DNA of 64,000 nucleotides from Pseudomonas sp. R84 (GCF_009834515.1 NZ_CP019426.1:4391501-4455500); one strand, 5' to 3'; positions 27,642-35,693 are shown, counted from the stretch's first letter. Numbers and translations: made by a program. Notes: generated from the sequence alone by a model not told the origin.

Positions 27642-27747
27642 AAATCCCTTTACCCTACCTGAAGTATCTGTTACGGCAAAAACGGCTTGGCTATTCATGG
27701 ACTCATGGCCAGAAACTTAGCCGGCAATTGTTCCCAGTTGGAACAGA

Positions 27748-28164
27748 TCATGCCAGCCTTTTGCCATCTGCGACAACGGCCTCCAACTCCGACACACGCT
27801 GTTCGAGTGTGGTCAGGCGTTTCTTCTCTTCAGCAGCGCGCTGTATTTCTCGTTGGGCATCCTCGTCCAGCTCTCGCCATAGAGTCAACAAAGCCTGTTC
27901 GCGGGGATTCTCGGCACCCTCCGGGGCTGCTTTGCCCACCTCGCTGCGCAACATTTGACCGTCCCCAGTCAACAACCAGTCGAGACTGATGCCATGCATC
28001 TCGCAGAATTTTATGCACTCCCCATAAGGAACACTGTCTCGTTTCCGCCAGCCCGCGAGTGTTTGCCGATTCACAGGAAGCACTCTAGATAGGGCGCTAT
28101 CAGTGGTAACCAAGTAGTACCCCATCATCCGGCCAAGTACGGCATCCAGTGAGTCTTTATGCAT
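27748..28164 (-). CDS. CI-type phage repressor (HTH) protein
   Basis: 138 aa from the ATG at 28164. The N-terminus fits the Bac_CI_repr HTH: LDAVLGRMMGYYLVTTDSALSRVLPVNRQTLAGWRKRDSVPYGECIKFC, followed by ISLDWLLTGDG. The C-terminus is a Glu/Arg-rich coiled coil (REIQRAAEEKKRLTTLEQRVSELEAVV), not a LexA-type peptidase domain, so it is unlikely to be cleaved by RecA. It lies directly upstream of the ParB-like gene in the same direction and divergent from a Cro-like pseudogene, so it may repress both directions. Confidence 0.85.
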   Translation of the reverse strand: MHKDSLDAVLGRMMGYYLVTTDSALSRVLPVNRQTLAGWRKRDSVPYGECIKFCEMHGISLDWLLTGDGQMLRSEVGKAAPEGAENPREQALLTLWRELDEDAQREIQRAAEEKKRLTTLEQRVSELEAVVADGKRLA

Positions 28165-28215
28165 CTCAAACAAAAACCATGCTAATTTATCCTTTATGCA
28201 TAATTATCTTTATGC
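28155..28215. promoter_or_regulatory. Three CTTTATGC repeats, candidate repressor operators
   Basis: The octamer CTTTATGC occurs at 28155-28162, 28192-28199 and 28208-28215, in the short space between the divergent CI-like and Cro-like genes; the middle copy is embedded in the palindrome TTATGCATAA (28194-28203). Repeated short operators between cI and cro are the rule in lambdoid switches. Binding by the neighbouring repressor is inferred. Confidence 0.5.
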
Positions 28216-28254
28216 GCAATGAGTACAGCTTACCCCCAAAGGAGGCCGCAAGCC

Positions 28255-28490
28255 ATGAACCCCAACCAAATCCGCGCTCGCCTGATCGAGCAGGACTTGT
28301 CTTTCCGCCAGTTCGCCCTGGCCAAAGGTTACGACCCGCATACCGTACCCAGACAGTCGCTTGCTGGGCCGGCTCCGCCACCCTGCCCAACGGACGCATT
28401 GCCTTCTCGATCATGCGCGACTTGTCCCAGCAGATTGGCGCAGAGCTGCTCCCCGGCCTCCTCAACCACCCCTTCGCTAAGGCCAGCTGA
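28255..28490 (+). pseudogene. Cro/Cox-like phage regulator, frameshifted
   Basis: Starts at ATG 28255 after a very strong RBS (AAAGGAGG). Translation begins MNPNQIRARLIEQDLSFRQF and continues ALAKGYDPHTV, then at about 28348 the natural continuation (QTVACWAGSATLPNGRIAFS, MRDLSQQIGAELLPGLL) switches to another frame. One inserted base after GT would restore a 78-aa HTH-like protein. The downstream stop is the TGA at 28488-28490. Its 3' end overlaps the truncated integrase frame on the other strand. Confidence 0.7.
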
Positions 28491-29276
28491 CCCTATCCGC
28501 CACGCCTCATCTAGCAAGTAACAACAAACGTCGCTGCCGATCTTCTGGCCGGGGTTCTTCATGTCCCGAACCCGGACGCGCTGGCCAGCCTCGTCTACGT
28601 CCGCCCAGCGAATGCGGGTGATTTCATCGAGGCGGCGGGTTGAGAACAGGGCGAAGCCTACGACCTTCAGCATGTTGGTGACGCTCCGCCGCCGCGCCTG
28701 CATGTCCTTATAGTGGGTCATGATCTTGCCCAACTCATCCAGTGTCGGACGCCGGTCCCGCTCACGACTCTTTAGGTTGTAGCCGAGTTTGCCCAGCACT
28801 CGCCGCGCACCAGCCATGGCCAGCGGATCGACCTGATAGCCCCATGCGTCCCTGGCGATGGAAAGCACGGCGCCGAGGTGCGCAAGATCATTGCCGGCGG
28901 TCTTCGCTTGGACGCCTCCCCCTTTGGCACTCATGCGCCATAGGGCGAAGTCCACTAGGCACTGCGTATTGATATCGGTATCGTTGGGCTTGCCGAAGTA
29001 GCTGGCACCGATGGCCGTAAGAGTGGCCTTTTGGGTTTTGCCCAAGGGCCGCGCTTTTTTGACCTCGCGAAGGTATTGATCAATCAACTCTTTGGCGGTA
29101 GCGCCCTTGCGGCTCGCCCGCTCGATCGCACCAGGCTCATCAAGTTCCGATTCACGCTTACGCGCCCAAGCCTGTACAGCGTGTTTCCGGGCGAAGGTCT
29201 GGCTCTCTTGGTAGACTTGCACCCCATCACGCTTGACGCGGATCTGAGCGGTATGGCTCAAAGAACCATCCCGCAA
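28329..29276 (-). pseudogene. dusA-associated tyrosine recombinase (integrase), C-terminally truncated
   Basis: The frame reads LSHTAQIRVKRDGVQVYQES (N-terminal DNA-binding), a core-binding domain, and the start of the catalytic domain with FSTRRLDEITRIRWADVD (catalytic Arg near 215) and MKNPGQKIGSDV...LLDEAWRIG. Homology stops there (about base 28495); the remaining 55 codons read antisense to the Cro-like gene. The HxxR, H/W and Tyr motifs are therefore missing and the enzyme must be dead. The start is unclear (TTG at 29276, no good RBS). It faces dusA, as in dusA-targeting islands. Confidence 0.8.
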
Positions 29277-29308
29277 GTTTTCTTGCCCTGATAGCTGCCA
29301 TATCGAAA

Positions 29309-29395
29309 GTGGTACGCGTCAGTTTTGAAGTGGTACATCGTACCACCGAGACCTAAAAAACGCCTGAAAACGCCCTAAAACACGCCGAAAACACG
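29309..29395. other. Candidate attachment-site region at the dusA end of the island
   Basis: Between the integrase start and dusA are GTGGTAC sequences (29310, and the inverted repeat GTGGTAC-ATC-GTACCAC near 29331-29347) and an imperfect tandem series of AAAACGCC-like units (29355-29395). This kind of repeat clustering would suit integrase arm sites. No matching direct repeat was found at the far side of the island, so the exact att core is not defined. Confidence 0.35.
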
Positions 29396-29404
29396 TTGAG
29401 TAAA

Positions 29405-30415
29405 ATGGTACAGAATCAGAGCCTTAGCCCAGTAAAACCAATGCCTACGCTGTCTCGGCGCTTTAGTGTTGCACCCATGATGGATTGGACCGACCGCCAT
29501 TGCCGTTTCTTCCTACGCCTCCTGTCAAAGAACGCCCTGCTCTACACCGAAATGGTCACCACCGGTGCGCTGCTCAACGGCGATCACGAACGTTTCCTCC
29601 GTCACAACGAAGCCGAGCACCCTCTCGCCTTGCAGTTAGGCGGTAGCGTTCCGTTGGATCTGGCCGCCTGCGCACGCATGGCCCAGGAGCATGGCTACGA
29701 TGAAGTGAACTTGAACGTCGGCTGCCCAAGCGATCGTGTGCAGAACAACATGATCGGCGCCTGCCTGATGGGTCACCCGCAATTGGTGGCGGATTGTGTG
29801 AAGGCGATGCAAGACGCGGTGTCGATTCCAGTGACGGTGAAGCATCGCATCGGCATCAACGGTCGGGACAGTTACGCGGAGCTGTGTGATTTCGTCGGCA
29901 CAGTGCGCGATGCGGGGTGTACGAGTTTCACCGTGCATGCGCGGATTGCGATTCTGGAGGGGTTGTCGCCAAAGGAGAATCGCGACATTCCGCCGTTGCG
30001 CTATGACGTGGCGGCGCAGCTGAAGGCGGATTTTCCGGAGTTGGAGATTGTGCTGAATGGCGGGATCAAGACGATGGAGGCTTGCCATGAGCATTTGCAG
30101 ACGTTCGACGGTGTGATGTTGGGGCGTGAGGCTTATCACAATCCGTATTTGCTGGCGGAGGTGGATCAGCAGTTGTTTGGCAGTTCGGCGCCGGTGATCA
30201 GTCGGGCTAAGGCGTTGGCGCAGTTGCGTCCTTATATAGCCGAGCATTTGCTGGCCGGTGGGGCGATGCATCACATCACGCGCCATGTGCTGGGCCTGGG
30301 TACGGGTTTCCCGGGGGCGCGGAAATTCCGTCAGTTGTTGTCGGTGGATATTCACAAGGCCAAGGATCCGCTGGCGTTGCTGGATCAGGCAGCTGAGTTG
30401 CTTGAAGGTCGTTGA
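29405..30415 (+). CDS. dusA: tRNA-dihydrouridine synthase A
   Basis: About 336 aa FMN enzyme that reduces uridines in the tRNA D-loop (U20/U20a in E. coli). Conserved segments: RRFSVAPMMDWTDRHCRFFLRLLS, YTEMVTTGALL, LNVGCPSDRVQNNMIGACLM (catalytic Cys), VTVKHRIGI and VLNGGIK, ending near LGLGTGFPGARKFRQLLS. Its first 15-20 residues differ from typical homologues, as expected if island integration replaced the 5' end. Starts at 29396 (TTG), 29405 (ATG) and 29441 (ATG) are all open and none has a clear RBS, so the start is provisional. Confidence 0.95.
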   Translation: MVQNQSLSPVKPMPTLSRRFSVAPMMDWTDRHCRFFLRLLSKNALLYTEMVTTGALLNGDHERFLRHNEAEHPLALQLGGSVPLDLAACARMAQEHGYDEVNLNVGCPSDRVQNNMIGACLMGHPQLVADCVKAMQDAVSIPVTVKHRIGINGRDSYAELCDFVGTVRDAGCTSFTVHARIAILEGLSPKENRDIPPLRYDVAAQLKADFPELEIVLNGGIKTMEACHEHLQTFDGVMLGREAYHNPYLLAEVDQQLFGSSAPVISRAKALAQLRPYIAEHLLAGGAMHHITRHVLGLGTGFPGARKFRQLLSVDIHKAKDPLALLDQAAELLEGR

Positions 30416-30490
30416 TTGATGGTTTGAGTGTGCGGGCGACGCATGAGCGTTGCCCGGCGTTTTGATGTACTGACAGGATGTCTTTTGGCT

Positions 30491-30871
30491 ATGCCCGCGC
30501 TTGAACGTGCTCTATTGAATAGCTTCATCCTCCTCGCTTTATGCTCGACGGTTTCCTCCAGCGTCTTCGCCGACTGCAATTTTGCGCGAGGGTGTGGTGA
30601 AGGGAGCGGTGGCCCTTTTGAATCAACGCAAATGTCCGGCTTTCTGGTGTTCACGGCGACGATGGTGTCGGTCGATGGAACCTCGGACGTATCCGGCCTC
30701 AAAAAACGTGTTTACTCGGCTGAGGAAATCGAAGCCGCGCGGTACTTCCTCGCCAGCGACGGCATGCTGCAGGCCGCGTATTTCACCTCGGCCTTGCAGC
30801 GCTATCGACAGGAGTCGCCGGATTCGGCGTTAAACGATCTCGCCGTTGCGGCGTTGATCAGCGCTCAGTGA
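30491..30871 (+). CDS. DUF2388-family exported protein
   Basis: 126 aa from the ATG at 30491. A signal peptide (about 1-28, ending SVFA) precedes a Cys pair (CNFARGC) and the DUF2388 pattern: VSGLKKRVYSAEEIEAARYFLASDGMLQAAYFTSALQRYRQ. This small periplasmic family is common in Pseudomonas; its function is not known. The stop is immediately adjacent to the convergent uppP stop, with no space for a terminator. Confidence 0.75.
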   Translation: MPALERALLNSFILLALCSTVSSSVFADCNFARGCGEGSGGPFESTQMSGFLVFTATMVSVDGTSDVSGLKKRVYSAEEIEAARYFLASDGMLQAAYFTSALQRYRQESPDSALNDLAVAALISAQ

Positions 30872-31705
30872 TCAGGCTGCCGCTGCTGCGGTCCAGTTGA
30901 CCCAGCCAAACAGCCACGTTGCCAGAATCAACAAACCAAACGCGATCCGGTACCAGGCGAACGCGGCGTAGCTGTGGTTGGCGATAAATTTGAGCAGGCC
31001 ACGTACGGCGATCATGGCGAAGATGAATGCGGTGACGAAGCCGAGGGCGAAGACCGGCAGGTCGTTGGGTTGGAACAGGTCGCGGTATTTGTAGCCGGAG
31101 TAGACGGCGGCGCCAACCATGGTCGGCATGGCGAGGAAGAACGAGAACTCGGTGGCGGCTTTGCGCGACAGGCCGAACAGCAGGCCGCCGATGATGGTCG
31201 AGCCGGAGCGTGAGGTGCCGGGAATCATCGCCAGGCATTGTACGAATCCGACTTTCAGTGCGTGAGACCAGCGCATGTCGTCGACGTGTTCGACGCTGAT
31301 CACATGGCTGCGCTGTTCGGCCCACAGCATGATGATGCCGCCGACGACCAGTGCCACGGCGACGGTGATCGGGTTGAACAGGTATTCGTGGATGGCGTCG
31401 GCGAACAATACGCCCAAGACCACGGCGGGCAGAAAGGCGATCAGCAAATTGAGGGTGAAACGTTGTGCATTGCGTTGAGTTGGCAGGCCTTTGACGATTT
31501 CGAAGATCTTCGGTCGAAATTCCCAGACGACGGCAAGGATGGCACCCAGTTGAATAATGATGTTGAAGGCCATGGCGCGTTCACCGCCGAATTCCAGCAG
31601 GTCGGCGACGATGATCTGGTGGCCGGTACTCGAGATCGGCAAGAACTCGGTCAGGCCTTCTACCGCACCTAATATCAACACCTGGAAAAGGGTCCAGAAA
31701 TCCAT
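30872..31705 (-). CDS. uppP: Undecaprenyl-diphosphatase
   Basis: 277 aa integral membrane enzyme of the BacA/UppP family, started at the ATG at 31705 with GGAGG 5 nt upstream. The two signature stretches are [14 protein letters not shown] near the N-terminus and [15 protein letters not shown] in the middle, with about eight membrane helices. It dephosphorylates undecaprenyl diphosphate on the periplasmic side to recycle the carrier for peptidoglycan and polysaccharide synthesis. Its position at the left edge of the exopolysaccharide locus fits supply of carrier lipid, though it may also be an ordinary housekeeping copy. Confidence 0.93.
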   Translation of the reverse strand: MDFWTLFQVLILGAVEGLTEFLPISSTGHQIIVADLLEFGGERAMAFNIIIQLGAILAVVWEFRPKIFEIVKGLPTQRNAQRFTLNLLIAFLPAVVLGVLFADAIHEYLFNPITVAVALVVGGIIMLWAEQRSHVISVEHVDDMRWSHALKVGFVQCLAMIPGTSRSGSTIIGGLLFGLSRKAATEFSFFLAMPTMVGAAVYSGYKYRDLFQPNDLPVFALGFVTAFIFAMIAVRGLLKFIANHSYAAFAWYRIAFGLLILATWLFGWVNWTAAAAA

Positions 31706-31929
31706 TAATCCTCCGACAGAGCGCTCTTGGCGAGCGACCGGGTAATAACACTCAGGGGTTGAGTATCTGCAGTGAGACCATTGACATACATAAACGCAAA
31801 AGTTCATCAGCCACAAAGATTACGTCTTATTAAAAGACACACTCAAGCCATGTTAGTAATCGTCGGCTGACGAACTACGCAGAAAATATTTAGGCCTTTT
31901 TGCAGAAAAAAGTTGCTCTGACAATAAAG

Positions 31930-31945
31930 TGTGATCAATATCACA
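31930..31945. promoter_or_regulatory. Crp/Vfr-type palindrome TGTGATCAATATCACA
   Basis: A perfect TGTGA-N6-TCACA site with 6-bp arms, 225 bp upstream of uppP and about 240 bp before the first winged-helix regulator gene. It matches the Crp/Vfr consensus; an ANR-type reading (TTGAT-N4-ATCAA) fits less well. The whole gap 31706-32183 is AT-rich and holds no gene; it also contains two tandem AAAAGCTTG-like repeats near 32073. Confidence 0.6.
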
Positions 31946-32183
31946 TTATTCAGAGATGGCCAGACAGTGGCAATTAGACATGGACATGGCTATCGCAATA
32001 AGCTCAAAATAGTGGCACCATTGCATATCGCCACCATCTAAGCAGTAGTTCACCCCTTCGAGAAAATCAACTAAAAGCTTGAAAAGCTTAATTATTGTTA
32101 GAAAACTCGGGAGCCACGTCTAAAAATCGCGTGAATGTTACCAATTGTCAGTCACAGATGAGAACCGGTGCTTTAACATCCCG

Positions 32184-32951
32184 ATGTCAGCACTTAATTC
32201 GAGTCAATGCATGATGCTCTCAGGGAACTTAGCGACTAGAAGTCCGCGCCCGACAAACGACGAACCCGGTGTTCTTACTCTGGGTCGTACCCGTGGCGTG
32301 GCTGAACATTTCAAAGCGCTAGTCGCCCAGCATTTACGCACTGATGTGGCGCTCGAAGCCGATGCGTACACTAGTTCATATCAGTTGAACGAACAGTCTG
32401 GTTCGTATCGAGCCATCTTCCTGGTTATCGACAGCCCACAGGCCCTCGAAGACAATCTGGCGCTGGTCGAGAACCTGCGCAGCGACAACTTGAAGCCGAT
32501 CATTTGCGCGGTCATCACCGGTCGCGGCGCCTTCAACAAGATCAAATATTATCTGGCTGGCGCGGATGTTTGTATCAAGCTCAATACCCTTTCCGACGAT
32601 GGCGCCGAGTTGCTGGGCGAGTTCTTCAATAGTGAAGAATGGCAACGCGATATCGATCTGACGCTTGATCCGACCCGTATCTGCCTGATGGGCACCAGCA
32701 AGAAACTCGATATCTCGTTTGCCGAAATGAAGATCCTCGAAGCCTTTGCGCAAACCGGTAATCACATTCTGAGCCATGATGAAATCGCCAGCATCATGGG
32801 CCTCAATACCAATTTCTACGACCCTCGCGCACTGGAGAAATCAATCAGTCGCTTGCGTGGAAAAATCAAGGACATGTATGGTACAAACGCGATTCAGAGC
32901 ATTCGCGGCTATGGCTATCGCCTGCTGCGGGGTCTGATATCGACTGCCTGA
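32184..32951 (+). CDS. Winged-helix response-regulator-like protein, probable exopolysaccharide regulator
   Basis: About 255 aa. The C-terminus is an OmpR/PhoB-type winged helix (LDISFAEMKILEAFAQTGNHILSHDEIASIMG ... LEKSISRLRGKIKDMYG ... IQSIRGYGYRLL). The N-terminal 140 residues resemble a receiver fold (YRAIFLVIDSPQALEDNLALVENLRS, IICAVITGRG) but lack a clear phosphoacceptor Asp and the usual DD pair, so it is probably not a classical phospho-switch. Several starts are open (TTG 32145, ATG 32184, ATGs near 32208); none has a strong RBS. It sits upstream of a paralogue and the polysaccharide genes. Confidence 0.8.
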   Translation: MSALNSSQCMMLSGNLATRSPRPTNDEPGVLTLGRTRGVAEHFKALVAQHLRTDVALEADAYTSSYQLNEQSGSYRAIFLVIDSPQALEDNLALVENLRSDNLKPIICAVITGRGAFNKIKYYLAGADVCIKLNTLSDDGAELLGEFFNSEEWQRDIDLTLDPTRICLMGTSKKLDISFAEMKILEAFAQTGNHILSHDEIASIMGLNTNFYDPRALEKSISRLRGKIKDMYGTNAIQSIRGYGYRLLRGLISTA

Positions 32952-32996
32952 CTCTCGGGCAGCCATCCCATTTGCATACGTACGAAGGATCGTCTG

Positions 32997-33092
32997 ATGC
33001 AACCATATAGCTCCAGTTCTGCTTCACGCCTGTTTGAAATCAAGCAATTGAATGAGCGCGACAACACGACCCATAACAATAAAACTCCATAA
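32997..33092 (+). CDS. Possible 31-aa small ORF
   Basis: An ATG preceded by AAGGA (9 nt) opens a short frame encoding a Ser/Asn-rich hydrophilic peptide (MQPYSSSSASRLFEIK, then NNKTP). It lies in the 279-bp gap between the two regulator genes, which otherwise shows nothing. It may be a translated leader or chance; the RBS is the only support. Confidence 0.3.
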   Translation: MQPYSSSSASRLFEIKQLNERDNTTHNNKTP

Positions 33093-33230
33093 CATAGCAG
33101 CAGTTCGAGTGGAATTTATCGAGGGCCATTCTTGGGCCCAGACCCTGCCTATCGATTACTTCCGAGGAAGTCATTGCTCGCCTGCCGATTTTTCTTTTAG
33201 CCAATTTTGGTATGTATTTAGGAGAGAGAC

Positions 33231-33863
33231 ATGGAAACTAGTACAACCCTCCCAAGGAAATATTTTGTTGTCGTGACTCACAGTACAACGTCGCAACGCG
33301 AACTGGAGAGCATGCTGTCCAGTGAACGTTTCAATTCGTTTGAAGGGGTTGATTCGCCCTCTTCCGCTCCAATGGTGATGGAGTTCACATATCCAGGCAT
33401 CAGTCGCAAAAATGCCCCGCGCAGTATCGAACATGATACTCAGCGGATATTGGCCACACTTGAGTCCGAATGGCGGGCAGCGCAATCGGCCAATCCCTTC
33501 CAGAATGTCCCGGCGATAAGCGCGGAAACCCGCAACATGCCGCCTGCCGTTGAAGGTGATATGCCCGGCAATGAAACCTGGCATCTCCACCCTGATCAGG
33601 GTGCACTGGTCAAAGAAGGTGTTGAAATCAGCCTGACTGGCCTGGAAACAGCATTGGTCAGGAAAATGCTCAGCCATGAAGAGCGTGTTGTCAGTCGTGA
33701 CGAGCTGATTCTCAGCATCGGTCGAGAACCGGAACAATATCGCGGCCTGGAAATGTGCCTGAGTCGCCTGCAAGACAAATTCAAAAGCGCCAGTAATGGT
33801 GAGCGACTGTTTCGTGCCGTCAGAAATCGCGGTTATTGCCTGATTCAGGAAGTCGTCGCGTAA
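33231..33863 (+). CDS. Winged-helix regulator, paralogue of the upstream gene
   Basis: 210 aa with a good RBS (AGGAGAG) before the ATG. The C-terminal wHTH matches the upstream regulator (GVEISLTGLETALVRKMLSHEERVVSRDELILSIG ... GLEMCLSRLQDKFKS ... LFRAVRNRGYCLI). The N-terminal 120 residues have no recognisable receiver domain; they start KYFVVVTHSTTSQRELESM, perhaps a vestige. The gene precedes the initiating glycosyltransferase by 391 bp, so control of the polysaccharide locus is likely by position. Orphan: no histidine kinase nearby. Confidence 0.8.
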   Translation: METSTTLPRKYFVVVTHSTTSQRELESMLSSERFNSFEGVDSPSSAPMVMEFTYPGISRKNAPRSIEHDTQRILATLESEWRAAQSANPFQNVPAISAETRNMPPAVEGDMPGNETWHLHPDQGALVKEGVEISLTGLETALVRKMLSHEERVVSRDELILSIGREPEQYRGLEMCLSRLQDKFKSASNGERLFRAVRNRGYCLIQEVVA

Positions 33864-34005
33864 CCCGCAAGACCTCCACGAACAGAACAAACAGAAAAAG
33901 TGCGATTACAAAAACAACAAGAGCACTCTGTTTGGCTTCATCTTCCTCCCTTGAATTAAAAACTCCCTGCCTCCACCCCTCCAACAGTAACAAATACAAC
34001 ATCAT
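33820..34005 (-). CDS. Possible small membrane protein
   Basis: A 61-codon minus-strand frame in the AT-rich gap 33864-34254, with GAAGGGGTG in the RBS position before an ATG at 34005. The predicted peptide has one hydrophobic helix (ALVVFVIALFLFVLFVEVL) between charged ends (REEDEAK and RVTRRLPES). Its 3' end overlaps the end of the regulator gene by 44 bp. No homologue recalled; could be chance in AT-rich DNA. Nothing else is visible in this gap besides the palindrome at 34212. Confidence 0.3.
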   Translation of the reverse strand: MMLYLLLLEGWRQGVFNSREEDEAKQSALVVFVIALFLFVLFVEVLRVTRRLPESGNNRDF

Positions 34006-34211
34006 TTATTCACCCCTTCCTCTACGACCTTTTCTAACACCCTTCTATTTAATTATTAAAAAGTTGGCACTGTGCCATCTTGTTAGAACTCGTCAGACAC
34101 CATTCCAGCCAATAACTTAGTCTATTGACTGACGACAGTTCGGCATATCGATGTTGTTACCTCAGGACACTCGCTAGAACAAAAACAATAAGTCTGCATA
34201 ACAACTCGGAT

Positions 34212-34226
34212 TTCAACTGTTGAAAC
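34212..34226. promoter_or_regulatory. 15-bp palindrome TTTCAACTGTTGAAA
   Basis: Perfect inverted repeat with a single central base, 29 bp before the chosen start of the initiating glycosyltransferase gene, where an operator or activator site would sit. No second copy was seen in the locus. The protein that binds it is unknown. Confidence 0.45.
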
Positions 34227-34254
34227 CTGAATGGACGTCTTTTGGGGATACCGT

Positions 34255-35649
34255 ATGGATCTTTCTCTAAGTATCAATCGAAGCACAGGCCTCAAGGGAC
34301 TGACCTTTTGGGGCCAATGGGCGCTGGCACAAGGCTTTGTGGTGACGCTGTTGTTCATACTCGCCGAGCAGCACACCGGGACGGTCGCGTTCTACTACCG
34401 GATGTGTGCAACGCTGGCAGTACTGGCGTCGGTGCCGGCTTATACGTTTAGCGGTGTTTATCGCAAACGTGACAACTACCTGACCGGTCTCGGTCGACTG
34501 TTCATGGGTTGGTCGATGACCATGGCGGCGCTGGCGTGCATCGCCTTTGTCTGCCAGGCCGATGAGCTGTTTTCGCGGCAGGTGATTCTGAGCTGGGCGG
34601 TGTATGGCTTCCTCGGTCAGGCGTTTCTTTACGCTCCGCTGCATGCGTTTTCCAAGTACTACCAGCGTTCGCGTAAAAGCGAGCACAAGACGCTGATTGT
34701 CGGCACCGGCGAACTGGCGTTGGGTCTGGCGAAGAAGCTCAGCCAACTGGAAAACCTGCCATTGGTAGGTTTGGTCAGCAATGGCGATGTGTCTGTGCTG
34801 GGTTCGGATGCACCGCGCGTTGTTGGCGATCAGGAACAGTTGCTGGAGCTGATCGAAGCGCATGACATCCGTCGTTTGTACATCACCCTGCCGTTGTCTG
34901 AAGCCGCGAAAATCGAAGCGATTTATGGTGACTTGCTAGGGGCCAACGTTGATGTGGTGTGGGTGCCGGACTTGAACAGTCTGACGCTGCTCAATCACTC
35001 GGTGAAGGTTGTGGACGGTCTGCCGGCGATCTACTTGAACGAGAGCCCTCTGACCAGCCGCCCTACTGCTGCTTTGAGCAAGAGTCTGGTCGAGAAAACC
35101 GTGGCGTTTCTGGCGATCATCGCGCTGAGTCCGATCCTGCTGATCATTGCGTTGGCGGTGAAGATCAACTCGCCCGGCCCGGTGTTCTTTAAACAGGATC
35201 GCCATGGTTGGAATGGCAAGGTGATCAAGGTCTGGAAGTTCCGCTCGATGCGTGTTCACGATGACCGTGATGTAAAGCAGGCCAGCCGTAATGACTCGCG
35301 CATTACCGCAGTCGGCCGCTTTATCCGCCGCACTTCGCTCGATGAATTGCCGCAACTGTTCAACGTACTGCAAGGGCATATGGCCCTGGTCGGCCCTCGC
35401 CCGCACGCCGTCGCACACAACAACTACTATTCGGGGAAAATCCTCGCGTACATGGCGCGTCACCGGATTAAACCGGGGATCACCGGGCTGGCCCAGATCA
35501 GCGGCTGCCGCGGTGAGACGGACACCATCGACAAGATGCAGAAGCGTGTCGAGATTGACCTGCAGTACATCAACAGCTGGTCGTTGTGGCTGGATCTGAA
35601 GATCCTGGTGAAGACGCCGTTTACGTTGCTGTCGAAGGATATTTACTGA
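34255..35649 (+). CDS. Undecaprenyl-phosphate sugar-1-phosphate transferase (WcaJ-like)
   Basis: 464 aa polyprenyl-phosphate hexose-1-phosphate transferase that starts repeat-unit synthesis on the carrier lipid. N-terminal part: four membrane segments (to about 140) and a Rossmann-like CoA-binding-type domain (TLIVGTGELALGLAKKLSQ). C-terminal catalytic domain: one helix, then SPGPVFFKQDRHGWNGKVIKVWKFRSM, TSLDELPQLFNVLQG, LVGPRPHA and HRIKPGITGLAQISGCRGET. GGGGAT precedes the ATG at 34255; an ATG at 34231 lacks an RBS. Glucose or galactose phosphate is the usual substrate. Ends at a terminator. Confidence 0.93.
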   Translation: MDLSLSINRSTGLKGLTFWGQWALAQGFVVTLLFILAEQHTGTVAFYYRMCATLAVLASVPAYTFSGVYRKRDNYLTGLGRLFMGWSMTMAALACIAFVCQADELFSRQVILSWAVYGFLGQAFLYAPLHAFSKYYQRSRKSEHKTLIVGTGELALGLAKKLSQLENLPLVGLVSNGDVSVLGSDAPRVVGDQEQLLELIEAHDIRRLYITLPLSEAAKIEAIYGDLLGANVDVVWVPDLNSLTLLNHSVKVVDGLPAIYLNESPLTSRPTAALSKSLVEKTVAFLAIIALSPILLIIALAVKINSPGPVFFKQDRHGWNGKVIKVWKFRSMRVHDDRDVKQASRNDSRITAVGRFIRRTSLDELPQLFNVLQGHMALVGPRPHAVAHNNYYSGKILAYMARHRIKPGITGLAQISGCRGETDTIDKMQKRVEIDLQYINSWSLWLDLKILVKTPFTLLSKDIY

Positions 35650-35670
35650 GATTCGAAGCTGGATACCGCA

Positions 35671-35693
35671 AGGGGACGAAAGTCCCCTTTTTT
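35671..35693 (+). terminator. Rho-independent terminator of the WcaJ-like gene
   Basis: Stem AGGGGAC / GTCCCCT with a GAAA-type tetraloop followed by seven T residues, 21 bp after the stop codon. Confidence 0.92.

Noticed and set aside
28149..28490. 113-codon plus-strand frame beside the Cro-like gene
   Set aside because: Its C-terminal half is the frameshifted end of the Cro-like gene; the N-terminal half is antisense to the repressor start.
33052..33276. 74-codon frame before the second regulator
   Set aside because: No RBS, overlaps the regulator start in another frame, and no recognisable pattern.
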